A stretch of DNA of 64,000 nucleotides from Streptomyces graminofaciens (GTDB lineage Bacteria; Actinomycetota; Actinomycetes; Streptomycetales; Streptomycetaceae): NCBI RefSeq assembly GCF_030294945.1, contig NZ_AP018448.1:9644501-9708500 (forward strand), in the 5' to 3' direction. Numbering within the stretch: position 1 is the stretch's first letter; every line of letters starts with the position of its first letter. The position numbers were made by a program, and so were the translations under genes. Positions 56,397 to 64,000 of the stretch are shown here, piece after piece. The notes below the pieces were generated by a model. It did not search any database. It had not been told where the DNA came from and saw only the letters and a program-made list of their open reading frames with translations.

Positions 56397-57916
56397 GGCC
56401 GGCGCCAGCTCCGTCCCTCGCGTGCGAGCATTTCGTCCGCCTCGACCGGGCCCCAGGTGCCCGCCCCGTACTGGGCGGGTGTGCCGTGCTTGTCCCAGTA
56501 CTCCTCGATCGGGTCGAGGATCTTCCAGGACAGCTCGACCTCCTCGGTGCGTGGGAAGAGGTTGGAGTCGCCGAGGAGGACGTCCAGGATGAGGCGTTCG
56601 TAGGCCTCGGGGCTGGACTCCGTGAAGGACTCGCCGTAGGCGAAGTCCATGGACACGTCCCGGATCTCCATCGAGGTGCCCGGCACCTTGGAGCCGAAGC
56701 GGACCGTCACGCCCTCGTCCGGCTGGACGCGGATGACGATCGCGTTCTGGCCGAGTTCCTCGGTGGCGGTCTGGTCGAAGGGGGAGTGGGGAGCGCGCTG
56801 GAAGACCACCGCGATCTCCGTCACCCGGCGGCCGAGGCGCTTGCCCGTCCGCAGATAGAACGGCACTCCGGCCCAGCGCCGGTTGTCGACCTCCACCTTG
56901 ATCGCCGCGTACGTGTCGGTCTTCGACTGGCGGTCGATGCCGTCCTCTTCGAGGTAGCCGATGACCTTCTCGCCGCCCTGCCAGCCGGCCGCGTACTGCC
57001 CGCGCACGGTGTCCCGGCCCAGGTCCTTCGGCAGCCGTACGGCGCCCAGCACCTTCGTCTTCTCGGCGGCCAGCGCGTCCGCGTCGAAGGAGGCGGGCTC
57101 CTCCATCGCGGTCAGCGCCATCAGCTGAAGGAGGTGGTTCTGGATGACGTCACGGGCCGCGCCGATGCCGTCGTAGTAACCGGCCCGGCCGCCGATGCCG
57201 ATGTCCTCGGCCATCGTGATCTGAACGTGGTCCACGAAGGACCGGTTCCAGATCGGCTCGAACATCGTGTTGGCGAAGCGGAGCGCCAGAATGTTCTGGA
57301 CGGTCTCCTTGCCCAGGTAGTGGTCGATACGGAAGACCTGGTCCGGGGCGAAGACCTCGTGGACGACCTTGTTGAGGTCCTCCGCGGACTCCAGGTTGTG
57401 GCCGAACGGCTTCTCGATGACCGCGCGGCGCCAGGACCCGCTCGACTGGTCCGCCAGACCGTGCTTCTTCAGCTGCTGGATGACGACGGGGAACGCGGAC
57501 GGCGGCACGGAGAGGTAGAAGGCGAAGTTGCCGCCCGTACCCTGCGCCTTGTCCAGCTCTTCGATGGTGTCGCGCAGTCGCTTGAAAGCCTCGTCGTCGT
57601 CGAAGGTGCCCTGGACGAAGCGCATCCCCTGGACGAGCTGCTGCCAGACCTCCTCACGGAACGGCGTACGGGCGTGCTCCTTGACCGCGTCGTGGACCTC
57701 CTGCGCGAAGTCCTCGTGCGCCCACTCCCGGCGTGCGAAGCCGACGAGCGAGAAGCCCGGCGGCAGCAGTCCGCGGTTGGCGAGGTCGTACACGGCAGGC
57801 ATCAGCTTTTTGCGTGACAGATCGCCTGTGACACCGAAGATCACCAGGCCCGACGGCCCCGCGATACGCGGGAGCCGTCGGTCCGCGGCGTCACGCAGCG
57901 GATTGCTGCTCGACAA
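56393..57916 (-). CDS. zwf: Glucose-6-phosphate 1-dehydrogenase
   Basis: 507 aa from TTG 57916, with GGAGGG 9 bases ahead; the frame upstream is inside tal. NADP-binding VIFGVTGDLSRKKLMPAVYD, active-site RIDHYLGKETVQN with the catalytic His, and substrate region EKPFGHNLESA. First committed step of the oxidative pentose-phosphate pathway. 5 bp after the tal stop; overlaps opcA. Confidence 0.95.
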   Translation of the reverse strand: MSSSNPLRDAADRRLPRIAGPSGLVIFGVTGDLSRKKLMPAVYDLANRGLLPPGFSLVGFARREWAHEDFAQEVHDAVKEHARTPFREEVWQQLVQGMRFVQGTFDDDEAFKRLRDTIEELDKAQGTGGNFAFYLSVPPSAFPVVIQQLKKHGLADQSSGSWRRAVIEKPFGHNLESAEDLNKVVHEVFAPDQVFRIDHYLGKETVQNILALRFANTMFEPIWNRSFVDHVQITMAEDIGIGGRAGYYDGIGAARDVIQNHLLQLMALTAMEEPASFDADALAAEKTKVLGAVRLPKDLGRDTVRGQYAAGWQGGEKVIGYLEEDGIDRQSKTDTYAAIKVEVDNRRWAGVPFYLRTGKRLGRRVTEIAVVFQRAPHSPFDQTATEELGQNAIVIRVQPDEGVTVRFGSKVPGTSMEIRDVSMDFAYGESFTESSPEAYERLILDVLLGDSNLFPRTEEVELSWKILDPIEEYWDKHGTPAQYGAGTWGPVEADEMLAREGRSWRRP

Positions 57917-57921
57917 GGTGT

Positions 57922-59040
57922 TCAGCCCTCCGAGGGTGCGAGGCGCTCCAGCTCCGCCTCGGTCGACTTGAGCAGGTCGTTCCAGGACGCCTCGAACTTC
58001 TCGACGCCCTCGTCCTCCAGCAGCTGGACCACGTCGTCGTACCGGATCCCGAGCTTCTCCACCGCGTCCAGCTCGGCACGCGACTGCTCGTAGGTCCCGG
58101 CGACGGCGTTGCCCCTGATCTCGCCGCTCTCGGCGGTGGCCTCCAGCGTGGCCTCCGGCATGGTGTTCACGGTGTTCGGCGCGACCAGCTCGTCGACGTA
58201 CAGCGTGCTCTTGTACGCCGGGTCCTTCACACCGGTCGAGGCCCACAGCGCGCGCTGCTTGTTGGCGCCCGCGTTCTCCAGCGAGCTCCAGCGCTCGGTC
58301 GAGAAGACCTCCTCGTACGCCTGGTAGGCGAGGCGCGCGTTGGCGACGCCGGCCTTGCCGCGCGCGGCCTTGGCCTCGTCGGTGCCCAGCGCGTCCAGCC
58401 GCTTGTCGATCTCGGTGTCCACGCGGGACACGAAGAAGGACGCCACCGAGTGGATCTTGGAGAGGTCCAGGCCGCGGTCGCGCGCCTTCTCCAGACCGGA
58501 CAGGTAGGCGTCCATGACCTCGCGGTAGCGCTCCAGCGAGAAGATCAGCGTGACGTTGACGCTGATGCCGAGGCCGATGACCTCGGTGATCGCGGGCAGG
58601 CCCGCCTTCGTCGCCGGGATCTTGATCAGGGTGTTGGGACGGTCGACCAGCCAGGCCAGCTGCTTGGCCTCGGCGATCGTCGCCTTGGTGTTGTGGGCCA
58701 GCCGCGGGTCGACCTCGATGGAGACCCGGCCGTCCTGGCCGCCGGTCGCGTCGAAGACCGGGCGCAGGATGTCGGCGGCGTCACGGACGTCCGCCGTCGT
58801 GATCATCCGGATCGCCTCGTCCACGGTGACCTTGCGGGCGGCGAGGTCGGCGAGCTGCTGCTCGTAGCCGTCACCGCTGCTGATCGCCTTCTGGAAGATC
58901 GAGGGGTTGGTGGTGACACCCACGACGTGCTGCTGGTCGATCAGCTCGGCGAGGTTGCCGGACGTGATGCGCTTGCGCGACAGGTCGTCCAGCCAGATCG
59001 CTACGCCCTCCTCGGAGAGGCGCTTGAGTGCGTCTGCCAT
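57922..59040 (-). CDS. tal: Transaldolase
   Basis: 372 aa, the length of actinobacterial transaldolases. N-terminal [30 protein letters not shown], Schiff-base Lys in [22 protein letters not shown], and [20 protein letters not shown]. 36 bp after tkt and 5 bp ahead of zwf. Confidence 0.97.
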   Translation of the reverse strand: MADALKRLSEEGVAIWLDDLSRKRITSGNLAELIDQQHVVGVTTNPSIFQKAISSGDGYEQQLADLAARKVTVDEAIRMITTADVRDAADILRPVFDATGGQDGRVSIEVDPRLAHNTKATIAEAKQLAWLVDRPNTLIKIPATKAGLPAITEVIGLGISVNVTLIFSLERYREVMDAYLSGLEKARDRGLDLSKIHSVASFFVSRVDTEIDKRLDALGTDEAKAARGKAGVANARLAYQAYEEVFSTERWSSLENAGANKQRALWASTGVKDPAYKSTLYVDELVAPNTVNTMPEATLEATAESGEIRGNAVAGTYEQSRAELDAVEKLGIRYDDVVQLLEDEGVEKFEASWNDLLKSTEAELERLAPSEG

Positions 59041-59076
59041 GGGAAATCAAACTCCTACTTGTCGTATATACGAGCG

Positions 59077-61164
59077 TCAGCGCTGGGTGGCCGCGAGGGA
59101 TTCCCGCGCGGCGGCGGCCACGTTCTCGGCAGTGAAGCCGAACTCGCGGAAGAGGACCTTGCCGTCGGCCGAAGCGCCGAAGTGCTCCAGCGAAACGATG
59201 CGACCGGCGTCACCGACGTACCGGTGCCAGGTCAGACCGATACCGGCCTCGACCGCGACCCGCGCCTTGACGGACGGCGGCAGAACGCTGTCCCGGTACC
59301 CCTGGTCCTGCTCCTCGAACCACTCCACCGACGGCATGGACACGACCCGCGTGGGCACGCCCTCCGCCTGGAGCGCCTCGCGCGCCTCCACGGCCACATG
59401 CACCTCGGAGCCGGTGGCGATCAGCACCACCTGGGCGTCGCCGCCGTCGGCCTCGAAGAGGACGTAACCACCCTTGGCGGCACCCTCGTTGGCCTCGTAC
59501 GTCGGCACCCCCTGACGGGTCAGCGCCAGGCCGTGCGGGGCGCCCTTGCCGAACTCCTTGGTCCAGCGCCTGAGGATCTCGCGCCAGGCGATCGCCGTCT
59601 CGTTGGCGTCGGCCGGGCGGACCACGTTCAGGCCCGGGATCGCGCGCAGCGAGGCCAGGTGCTCGACCGGCTGGTGCGTCGGGCCGTCCTCGCCGAGACC
59701 GATGGAGTCGTGCGTCCACACGTACGTCACCGGCAGGTGCATCAGGGCCGACAGACGGACCGCGTTGCGCATGTAGTCGGAGAACACGAGGAACGTGCCG
59801 CCGAAGACACGGGTGTTGCCGTGCAGCGTGATGCCGTTCATCTCCGCGGCCATGGCGTGCTCGCGGATACCGAAGTGGATCGTGCGGCCGTACGGGTTCG
59901 CCTCCGGCAGCGGGTTGTCCGCGGGGAGGAACGACGACGTCTTGTCGATCGTCGTGTTGTTCGAGCCCGCGAGGTCGGCGGAGCCGCCCCACAGCTCGGG
60001 GATGACGGCACCCAGCGCCTGCAGCACCTTGCCGGACGCGGCACGGGTGGCGACACCCTTGCCCGCCTCGAACACCGGCAGCCGCGACTCCCAGCCCTCG
60101 GGCAGCTCGCCCGCGCTGATCCGGTCGAACTCGGCGGCCCGCTCGGCGTTGCCGTCGCGCCACTCCTGGAGCTGCTTCTCCCAGGCGGCCCGGGCCTCAC
60201 GGCCCCGCTCGCCGAGGGCGCGCGTGTGACCGATGACGGCCTCGGAGACCTCGAAGTGCTTCTCGGGGTCGAAGCCGAGGACCCGCTTGGTGGCCGCGAC
60301 CTCGTCCTCGCCGAGCGCCGAGCCGTGCGCGGCCTCGGTGTTCTGCGCGTTCGGGGCGGGCCAGGCGATGATCGAACGCATCGCGATGAACGACGGCCTG
60401 TCCGTGACCGCCTTCGCGGCCTCGACCGCCTCGTACAGCGCGACCGGGTCGAGGTCGCCGTTCTCCTTGGGCTCGACGCGCTGCACATGCCAGCCGTACG
60501 CCTCGTACCGCTTGGTGACGTCCTCGGAGACGGCCGTCTCCGTGTCGCCCTCGATCGAGATGTGGTTGTCGTCCCACAGCAGCACGAGGTTGCCGAGCTT
60601 CTGGTGACCGGCCAGCGAGGACGCCTCGGCGGAGATGCCCTCCTGGAGGCAGCCGTCACCGGCGATCACGAAGATGTGGTGGTCGAACGGGGACTCGCCG
60701 ACGGCGGCCTCCGGGTCGAACAGACCGCGCTCGTAGCGGGCGGCCATGGCCATGCCCACGGCGTTGGCGACACCCTGGCCGAGCGGCCCGGTCGTCGTCT
60801 CGACGGCCTTGGTGTGCCCGTACTCGGGGTGGCCCGGGGTCTTCGAGCCCCAGGTGCGGAAGGACTCCAGGTCCTCCAGCTCCAGCCCGAAGCCGCCCAG
60901 GTACAGCTGGACGTACAGGGTCAGGGAGGAGTGGCCCGCGGACAGGACGAACCGGTCACGGCCCACCCAGTCGGGGTCGGCGGGGTCGTGGCGCATCACC
61001 TTCTGGAAGAGGGTGTACGCGGCGGGTGCGAGGCTCATCGCCGTACCCGGATGGCCGTTGCCGACCTTCTGTACGGCGTCGGCGGCCAGGACTCGGGCGG
61101 TGTCGACGGCCCGCTGGTCCAACTCGGTCCACGCGAGGTCTGTAGTGGTCGGCTTGGTGCTCAC
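59077..61164 (-). CDS. tkt: Transketolase
   Basis: 695 aa, thiamine-diphosphate enzyme of the pentose-phosphate pathway. GHPGTAMSLAPAAY at the N-terminus, TDP-binding GDGCLQEGISAEASSLAGH through LWDDN, catalytic Glu region HFGIREHAMAAEMNG, and the transketolase motif SDYMRNAVRLSALM, then ATGSEVHVAVEA. First gene of the operon running to pgl, divergent from ctaB. Confidence 0.97.
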   Translation of the reverse strand: MSTKPTTTDLAWTELDQRAVDTARVLAADAVQKVGNGHPGTAMSLAPAAYTLFQKVMRHDPADPDWVGRDRFVLSAGHSSLTLYVQLYLGGFGLELEDLESFRTWGSKTPGHPEYGHTKAVETTTGPLGQGVANAVGMAMAARYERGLFDPEAAVGESPFDHHIFVIAGDGCLQEGISAEASSLAGHQKLGNLVLLWDDNHISIEGDTETAVSEDVTKRYEAYGWHVQRVEPKENGDLDPVALYEAVEAAKAVTDRPSFIAMRSIIAWPAPNAQNTEAAHGSALGEDEVAATKRVLGFDPEKHFEVSEAVIGHTRALGERGREARAAWEKQLQEWRDGNAERAAEFDRISAGELPEGWESRLPVFEAGKGVATRAASGKVLQALGAVIPELWGGSADLAGSNNTTIDKTSSFLPADNPLPEANPYGRTIHFGIREHAMAAEMNGITLHGNTRVFGGTFLVFSDYMRNAVRLSALMHLPVTYVWTHDSIGLGEDGPTHQPVEHLASLRAIPGLNVVRPADANETAIAWREILRRWTKEFGKGAPHGLALTRQGVPTYEANEGAAKGGYVLFEADGGDAQVVLIATGSEVHVAVEAREALQAEGVPTRVVSMPSVEWFEEQDQGYRDSVLPPSVKARVAVEAGIGLTWHRYVGDAGRIVSLEHFGASADGKVLFREFGFTAENVAAAARESLAATQR

Positions 61165-61539
61165 CCTGGGTCAGGGCTCCTCTCCACATGTTTGGTGCCG
61201 GCGCTCTTCGGGGCGCCGACCGCAGTCGAGCCTACCCCTGTGACAACGCGCATTTTTTCGAGTCATTCCAGACTGCCGGGACGGTCCCCGATCCGCCTCC
61301 CGACGGTGATTCCGCATGGTGAGACCAGGGGGTTCCGTTGGTTCGACATCTGAATACGGAGCCGCTCATCCGACTGCTCAACCGAAGTGTGTTCGGCTCA
61401 CCGCGCGGTGCCTCCCAACACGACCCCACCCCCTTGAAAGGCTGGCTCTGGGCAACGTCTACAGTGGCGTGGTACGCGCGAGCCGTCACGGGGAGTTCAC
61501 AACCGGAGGCTTGCTGAGGAGTCTCTGTCAGGGGTGTGC
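61165..61539. other. Divergent intergenic region tkt-ctaB
   Basis: About 375 bp with no convincing gene, holding both promoters. TTGAAA at about 61434 and TACAGT at about 61460 are possible elements for ctaB but are spaced 20 bp apart. I could not place a promoter for tkt. Confidence 0.5.
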
Positions 61540-62496
61540 GTGACGGCCGTCGAATCCCGTCCACCGGGAGTGCTCGGGGCGAGCAGCACGAGCAACAGCC
61601 GGGGTCAGCGGCCGATCGGGGCCCGCGTCAAGGCGTTCGTGGCGCTGACGAAGCCGCGGATCATCGAACTGCTGCTGATCACCACCGTTCCGGTGATGTT
61701 CCTGGCCGAACAGGGCGTCCCGGACCTCTGGCTGGTGATCGCCACCTGCGTCGGCGGCTACCTCTCGGCGGGCGGCGCCAACGCGCTCAACATGTACATC
61801 GACCGCGACATCGACGCCCTGATGGAGCGCACCTCGCAGCGCCCGCTGGTGACCGGGATGGTCACCCCGCGTGAGGGTCTGGTCTTCGGCATCACCCTCG
61901 CCGTCGTCTCCACCCTCTGGTTCGGCGTCCTCGTCAACTGGCTGTCGGCCTGGCTGTCGCTCGGAGCGCTCCTCTTCTACGTCGTCGTCTACACGATGAT
62001 CCTCAAACGGCGTACGTCACAGAACATCGTCTGGGGCGGCATCGCCGGCTGCATGCCGGTCCTCATCGGCTGGTCCGCCGTCACGAACTCGATGTCCTGG
62101 GCCGCCGTCATCCTCTTCCTCGTCATCTTCTTCTGGACCCCGCCGCACTACTGGCCGCTGTCGATGAAGGTGAAGGACGACTACGCCCGCGTCGGCGTCC
62201 CCATGCTCCCGGTGGTCGCCTCCAACAAGGTGGTCGCCCGGCAGATCGTCCTCTACAGCTGGGTGATGGTCGCCGTCTCCCTGCTGCTGACCCCCCTCGG
62301 CTACACCGGCTGGTTCTACACCTCGGTCGCCCTGGTGACCGGCGGCTGGTGGCTCTGGGAGGCGCACGCGCTCCAGAACCGCGCGAAGGGGGGCGTGACC
62401 GGCGGGAAGCTCAAGGAAATGCGCCTGTTCCACTGGTCGATCACGTACGTGTCGCTCCTGTTCGTGGCCGTGGCGGTCGACCCCTTCCTCCGCTGA
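61540..62496 (+). CDS. ctaB: Protoheme IX farnesyltransferase
   Basis: 318 aa from GTG 61540 ([10 protein letters not shown]), with AGGGG 5 bases ahead; GTG 61534 is an alternative. UbiA prenyltransferase family with 7-9 helices and the Asp-rich motif [20 protein letters not shown], second motif around [16 protein letters not shown]. Makes heme O for cytochrome oxidase. Divergent from tkt, as in other streptomycetes, and followed by a strong terminator. Confidence 0.97.
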   Translation: MTAVESRPPGVLGASSTSNSRGQRPIGARVKAFVALTKPRIIELLLITTVPVMFLAEQGVPDLWLVIATCVGGYLSAGGANALNMYIDRDIDALMERTSQRPLVTGMVTPREGLVFGITLAVVSTLWFGVLVNWLSAWLSLGALLFYVVVYTMILKRRTSQNIVWGGIAGCMPVLIGWSAVTNSMSWAAVILFLVIFFWTPPHYWPLSMKVKDDYARVGVPMLPVVASNKVVARQIVLYSWVMVAVSLLLTPLGYTGWFYTSVALVTGGWWLWEAHALQNRAKGGVTGGKLKEMRLFHWSITYVSLLFVAVAVDPFLR

Positions 62497-62504
62497 GGCC
62501 GAGC

Positions 62505-62541
62505 ACACAGCCCCGCGCCCTTCAAGGGCGCGGGGCTGTGT
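62505..62541 (+). terminator. Strong hairpin terminator after ctaB
   Basis: ACACAGCCCCGCGCCCT (62505-62521) pairs perfectly with 62525-62541 around TTCA-type loop at 62522-62524, 8 bp after the ctaB stop. Confidence 0.88.
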
Positions 62542-62682
62542 CGATCCGTGGCTCCGCCGCGCGGGCGCGAGCAACCACGAACAACCCGCACACGCCCGGC
62601 CACAGCAAGGCGAAACGGTGAGTGGCCAACCCCACTCACCCGCCCGTCGCCGCACGGCATACCCATCGGTAGCATCCTGACC

Positions 62683-63051
62683 ATGGCAGACACCAAGCAG
62701 GTAGACGAGGCCACGGACGCCAAGGCGGACCCGAAGGCGGCCGCGAAGGCCGAGCGCAAGGCGGCCAGACTCGCCAAGCAGATCGCCGCCTTCGCCAAGG
62801 CCCACGGCGGCGCCGAGGCCCAGGTCGCCTACATCGGCGAGCGCGGCACCCGCATCGTGCTCGTCGGCGAGGACGGCGGCTGGGGCGACCTCGTGGCCCC
62901 GACCCACGCCATCGCCGAGCAGGCCGTGCGGAAAGCCGGCGTCACCGTGCACGAGGACTTCGACGGTGAGTTCGCGGCGAAGGTGAAGACCGGCCCCTAC
63001 GAGTGGTCGCGCATGGCCGGCATCCAGGTCGGCGGCCCCAGCAACACCTGA
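62683..63051 (+). CDS. Conserved small protein of unknown function
   Basis: 122 aa from ATG 62683. An Ala/Lys-rich N-terminal helix (KADPKAAAKAERKAARLAKQ) is followed by a globular domain with VAYIGERGTRIVLVGEDGGW and GDLVAPTHAIAEQAVRKAGV. I recall similar genes following ctaB in streptomycetes but no function. The frame is open upstream to 62548; ATG 62683 fits better. Confidence 0.8.
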   Translation: MADTKQVDEATDAKADPKAAAKAERKAARLAKQIAAFAKAHGGAEAQVAYIGERGTRIVLVGEDGGWGDLVAPTHAIAEQAVRKAGVTVHEDFDGEFAAKVKTGPYEWSRMAGIQVGGPSNT

Positions 63052-63111
63052 GGCCCGTTCTCCCGTTAGGACCTGACGACAAGCGCAGCGTCCAGTCGCG
63101 GGAGCCCGGTC

Positions 63112-64000
63112 ATGATCGAAACGCCGTCCCTGGTGGACCAGTACTGCCATGGCGTTCTCCGTACGGAGCTGGGTCTCGGCACCTTCGAGGCCCAGCTCGC
63201 CCGCTCGGAGGGACCTCCGGCGGCCGGTACGACCTTCTTCGACACCCAGACCGGCTTCGCGGTACGCCGCTGGTGCCCGCCCCTGCTCGGTCTTGAACCC
63301 CACTGCACGCCCGCCCGCTATCTCGCCCGCCGCCGCGAACTGGGCGTCCTGGAGTCGGGCCGCAGACTGCTGCGGGGCAGCGGCATCACCACCTATCTCG
63401 TCGACACCGGACTGCCCGGCGACCTCACCGGACCGGACGAGATGGCCTCCACGGGGAACGCCGACGCCCACGAGATCGTCCGCCTCGAACTCCTCGCCGA
63501 ACAGGTCGCCGACACCTCCGGCACCGTCGAGTCCTTCCTCGCCAACCTCGCCGAGTCGGTGCACGCGGCCGCCGCCGGCGCCGTGGCCTTCGCATCCGTG
63601 GCGGGCGTACGGCACGGTCTGGCGCTCGCGCCCGAACCGCCGGGCCCGGGGGAGGTGCGCGGCGCCGCCGGCCGCTGGCTGGCGCACCGCCCGGTCGGCG
63701 GCAGCCTCACCGACCCGGTCCTCCTACGGCATCTGCTGTGGATCGCCGTCGCCTCCGGGCGCCCCCTGCAGCTCCACGCGGGCCTGGGGCGTGTTGCGAA
63801 AGTCCCGCCTGCCCCACGACGCCTGGCACACTCCCCCGCTCTCGGCTTCGCCCGAGCGGGAGGGATCCCCGCCGCCGGACCGGGCGAAAGCCCAAGTACG
63901 TCCCGTACGGGGGCTTCCGCCCGGCACACCGGGAGCACGCTCCCCCACTCTCGGCTGCCCTCGAGCGGGGAGACCCCCATGACGCCGCAGGGCCCGCACT
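63112..64000 (+). CDS. Amidohydrolase-like protein (cut by window edge, apparently interrupted)
   Basis: From ATG 63112 the frame stays open to the window end. The first 222 residues look like an amidohydrolase-family (TIM-barrel, metal-dependent) protein: SLVDQYCHGVLRTELGLGTF, RGSGITTYLVDTGLPG, ADAHEIVRLELLAEQVADTS, LTDPVLLRHLLWIAVASGRP and LQLHAGLG, where family members would continue with the rest of the barrel. Instead, from about 63790, sequence becomes repeat-like (hairpins at 63827-63870 and 63935-63980) and the translation is poor. The first metal-binding His of the usual HxH reads Tyr (QYCHG). So the gene may be broken by an inserted repeat element, or the frame may resume beyond the window. 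Confidence 0.6.
   Translation, partial: MIETPSLVDQYCHGVLRTELGLGTFEAQLARSEGPPAAGTTFFDTQTGFAVRRWCPPLLGLEPHCTPARYLARRRELGVLESGRRLLRGSGITTYLVDTGLPGDLTGPDEMASTGNADAHEIVRLELLAEQVADTSGTVESFLANLAESVHAAAAGAVAFASVAGVRHGLALAPEPPGPGEVRGAAGRWLAHRPVGGSLTDPVLLRHLLWIAVASGRPLQLHAGLGRVAKVPPAPRRLAHSPALGFARAGGIPAAGPGESPSTSRTGASARHTGSTLPHSRLPSSGETPMTPQGPH
63827..63980. repeat. Two copies of a hairpin repeat element
   Basis: CACACTCCCCCGCTCTCGGC at 63827-63846 with its flank to 63870 is repeated as GCACGCTCCCCCACTCTCGG at 63935-63954 with its flank to 63980. Each contains CTCGGC...CGAGCGGG that folds on itself and ends in a run of C (ATCCCC, ACCCCCAT). Between them GGGCGAAAGCCC (about 63881-63892) and GGGGGCTTCCGCCC form another stem. 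I recall similar short palindromic elements spread through Streptomyces genomes. Confidence 0.6.

Noticed and set aside
58450..61353. 967-aa plus-strand frame opposite tal and tkt
   Set aside because: Shadow of two core genes that show all catalytic motifs.

Overview
This is a high-GC actinobacterial chromosome segment, almost certainly from a Streptomyces. Codons end mostly in G or C, GTG starts and 4-bp ATGA/GTGA gene overlaps are common, and whiA, mycothiol-type enzymes and TTA-containing cluster genes are present. From memory, the core gene order (aroQ, uvrA, uvrC-rapZ-yvcK-whiA, gap-pgk-tpiA-secG, pgi, pgl-opcA-zwf-tal-tkt, ctaB) is the one seen around this locus in S. coelicolor. I see no rRNA, tRNA or CRISPR array.

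Layout. 1-4.2 kb: the start of a sugar/organic-acid type MFS symporter (cut by the window edge), aroQ, a nonsense-containing ORF, and a three-gene polar amino-acid type ABC transporter on the minus strand. 4.3-13.0 kb: a decayed accessory stretch. It holds a truncated metallo-beta-lactamase-fold gene, a frameshifted DUF5677-like gene, a protein that reads as two consecutive histone folds, a dienelactone-hydrolase-like gene with an in-frame TGA, two broken relatives of a tyrosine-recombinase-like gene, a frameshifted Nudix gene, and an intact TetR/aldo-keto reductase pair. An intact metallophosphoesterase closes it. 13.6-25.8 kb: MBL-fold hydrolase, maleylpyruvate-isomerase-like protein, uvrA, yceI, a regulator, and the overlapping operon uvrC-rapZ-yvcK-whiA. 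25.9-36.3 kb: secreted M14 carboxypeptidase, the glycolytic set gap-pgk-tpiA-secG, an RbpA-like protein, an MFS exporter and pgi.

36.4-52.4 kb: a minus-strand biosynthetic cluster of 14 genes, most overlapping by 4-20 bp. It combines a GriI/GriH-type pair for 3-amino-4-hydroxybenzoate, two ACPs, a ketosynthase with a cysteine-less ketosynthase-like partner, a ketoreductase, two AMP-forming ligases, a CreE/CreD-type pair for nitrous acid from aspartate, an SDR reductase, a small cysteine-containing protein and an exporter. The combination resembles the cremeomycin and avenalumic-acid pathways: an aminohydroxybenzoyl starter is loaded on an ACP, extended by a type II PKS and probably diazotised. 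The first gene and a divergent symporter (52.8 kb) both carry TTA codons near their 5' ends, which suggests shared bldA control. The cluster sits between pgi and pgl, inside an otherwise core carbon-metabolism block.

54.3-61.2 kb: the pentose-phosphate operon tkt-tal-zwf-opcA-pgl (minus strand). 61.5-64 kb: ctaB, a small conserved protein, and an amidohydrolase-like gene that runs into repeat-like hairpin sequence at the window end.
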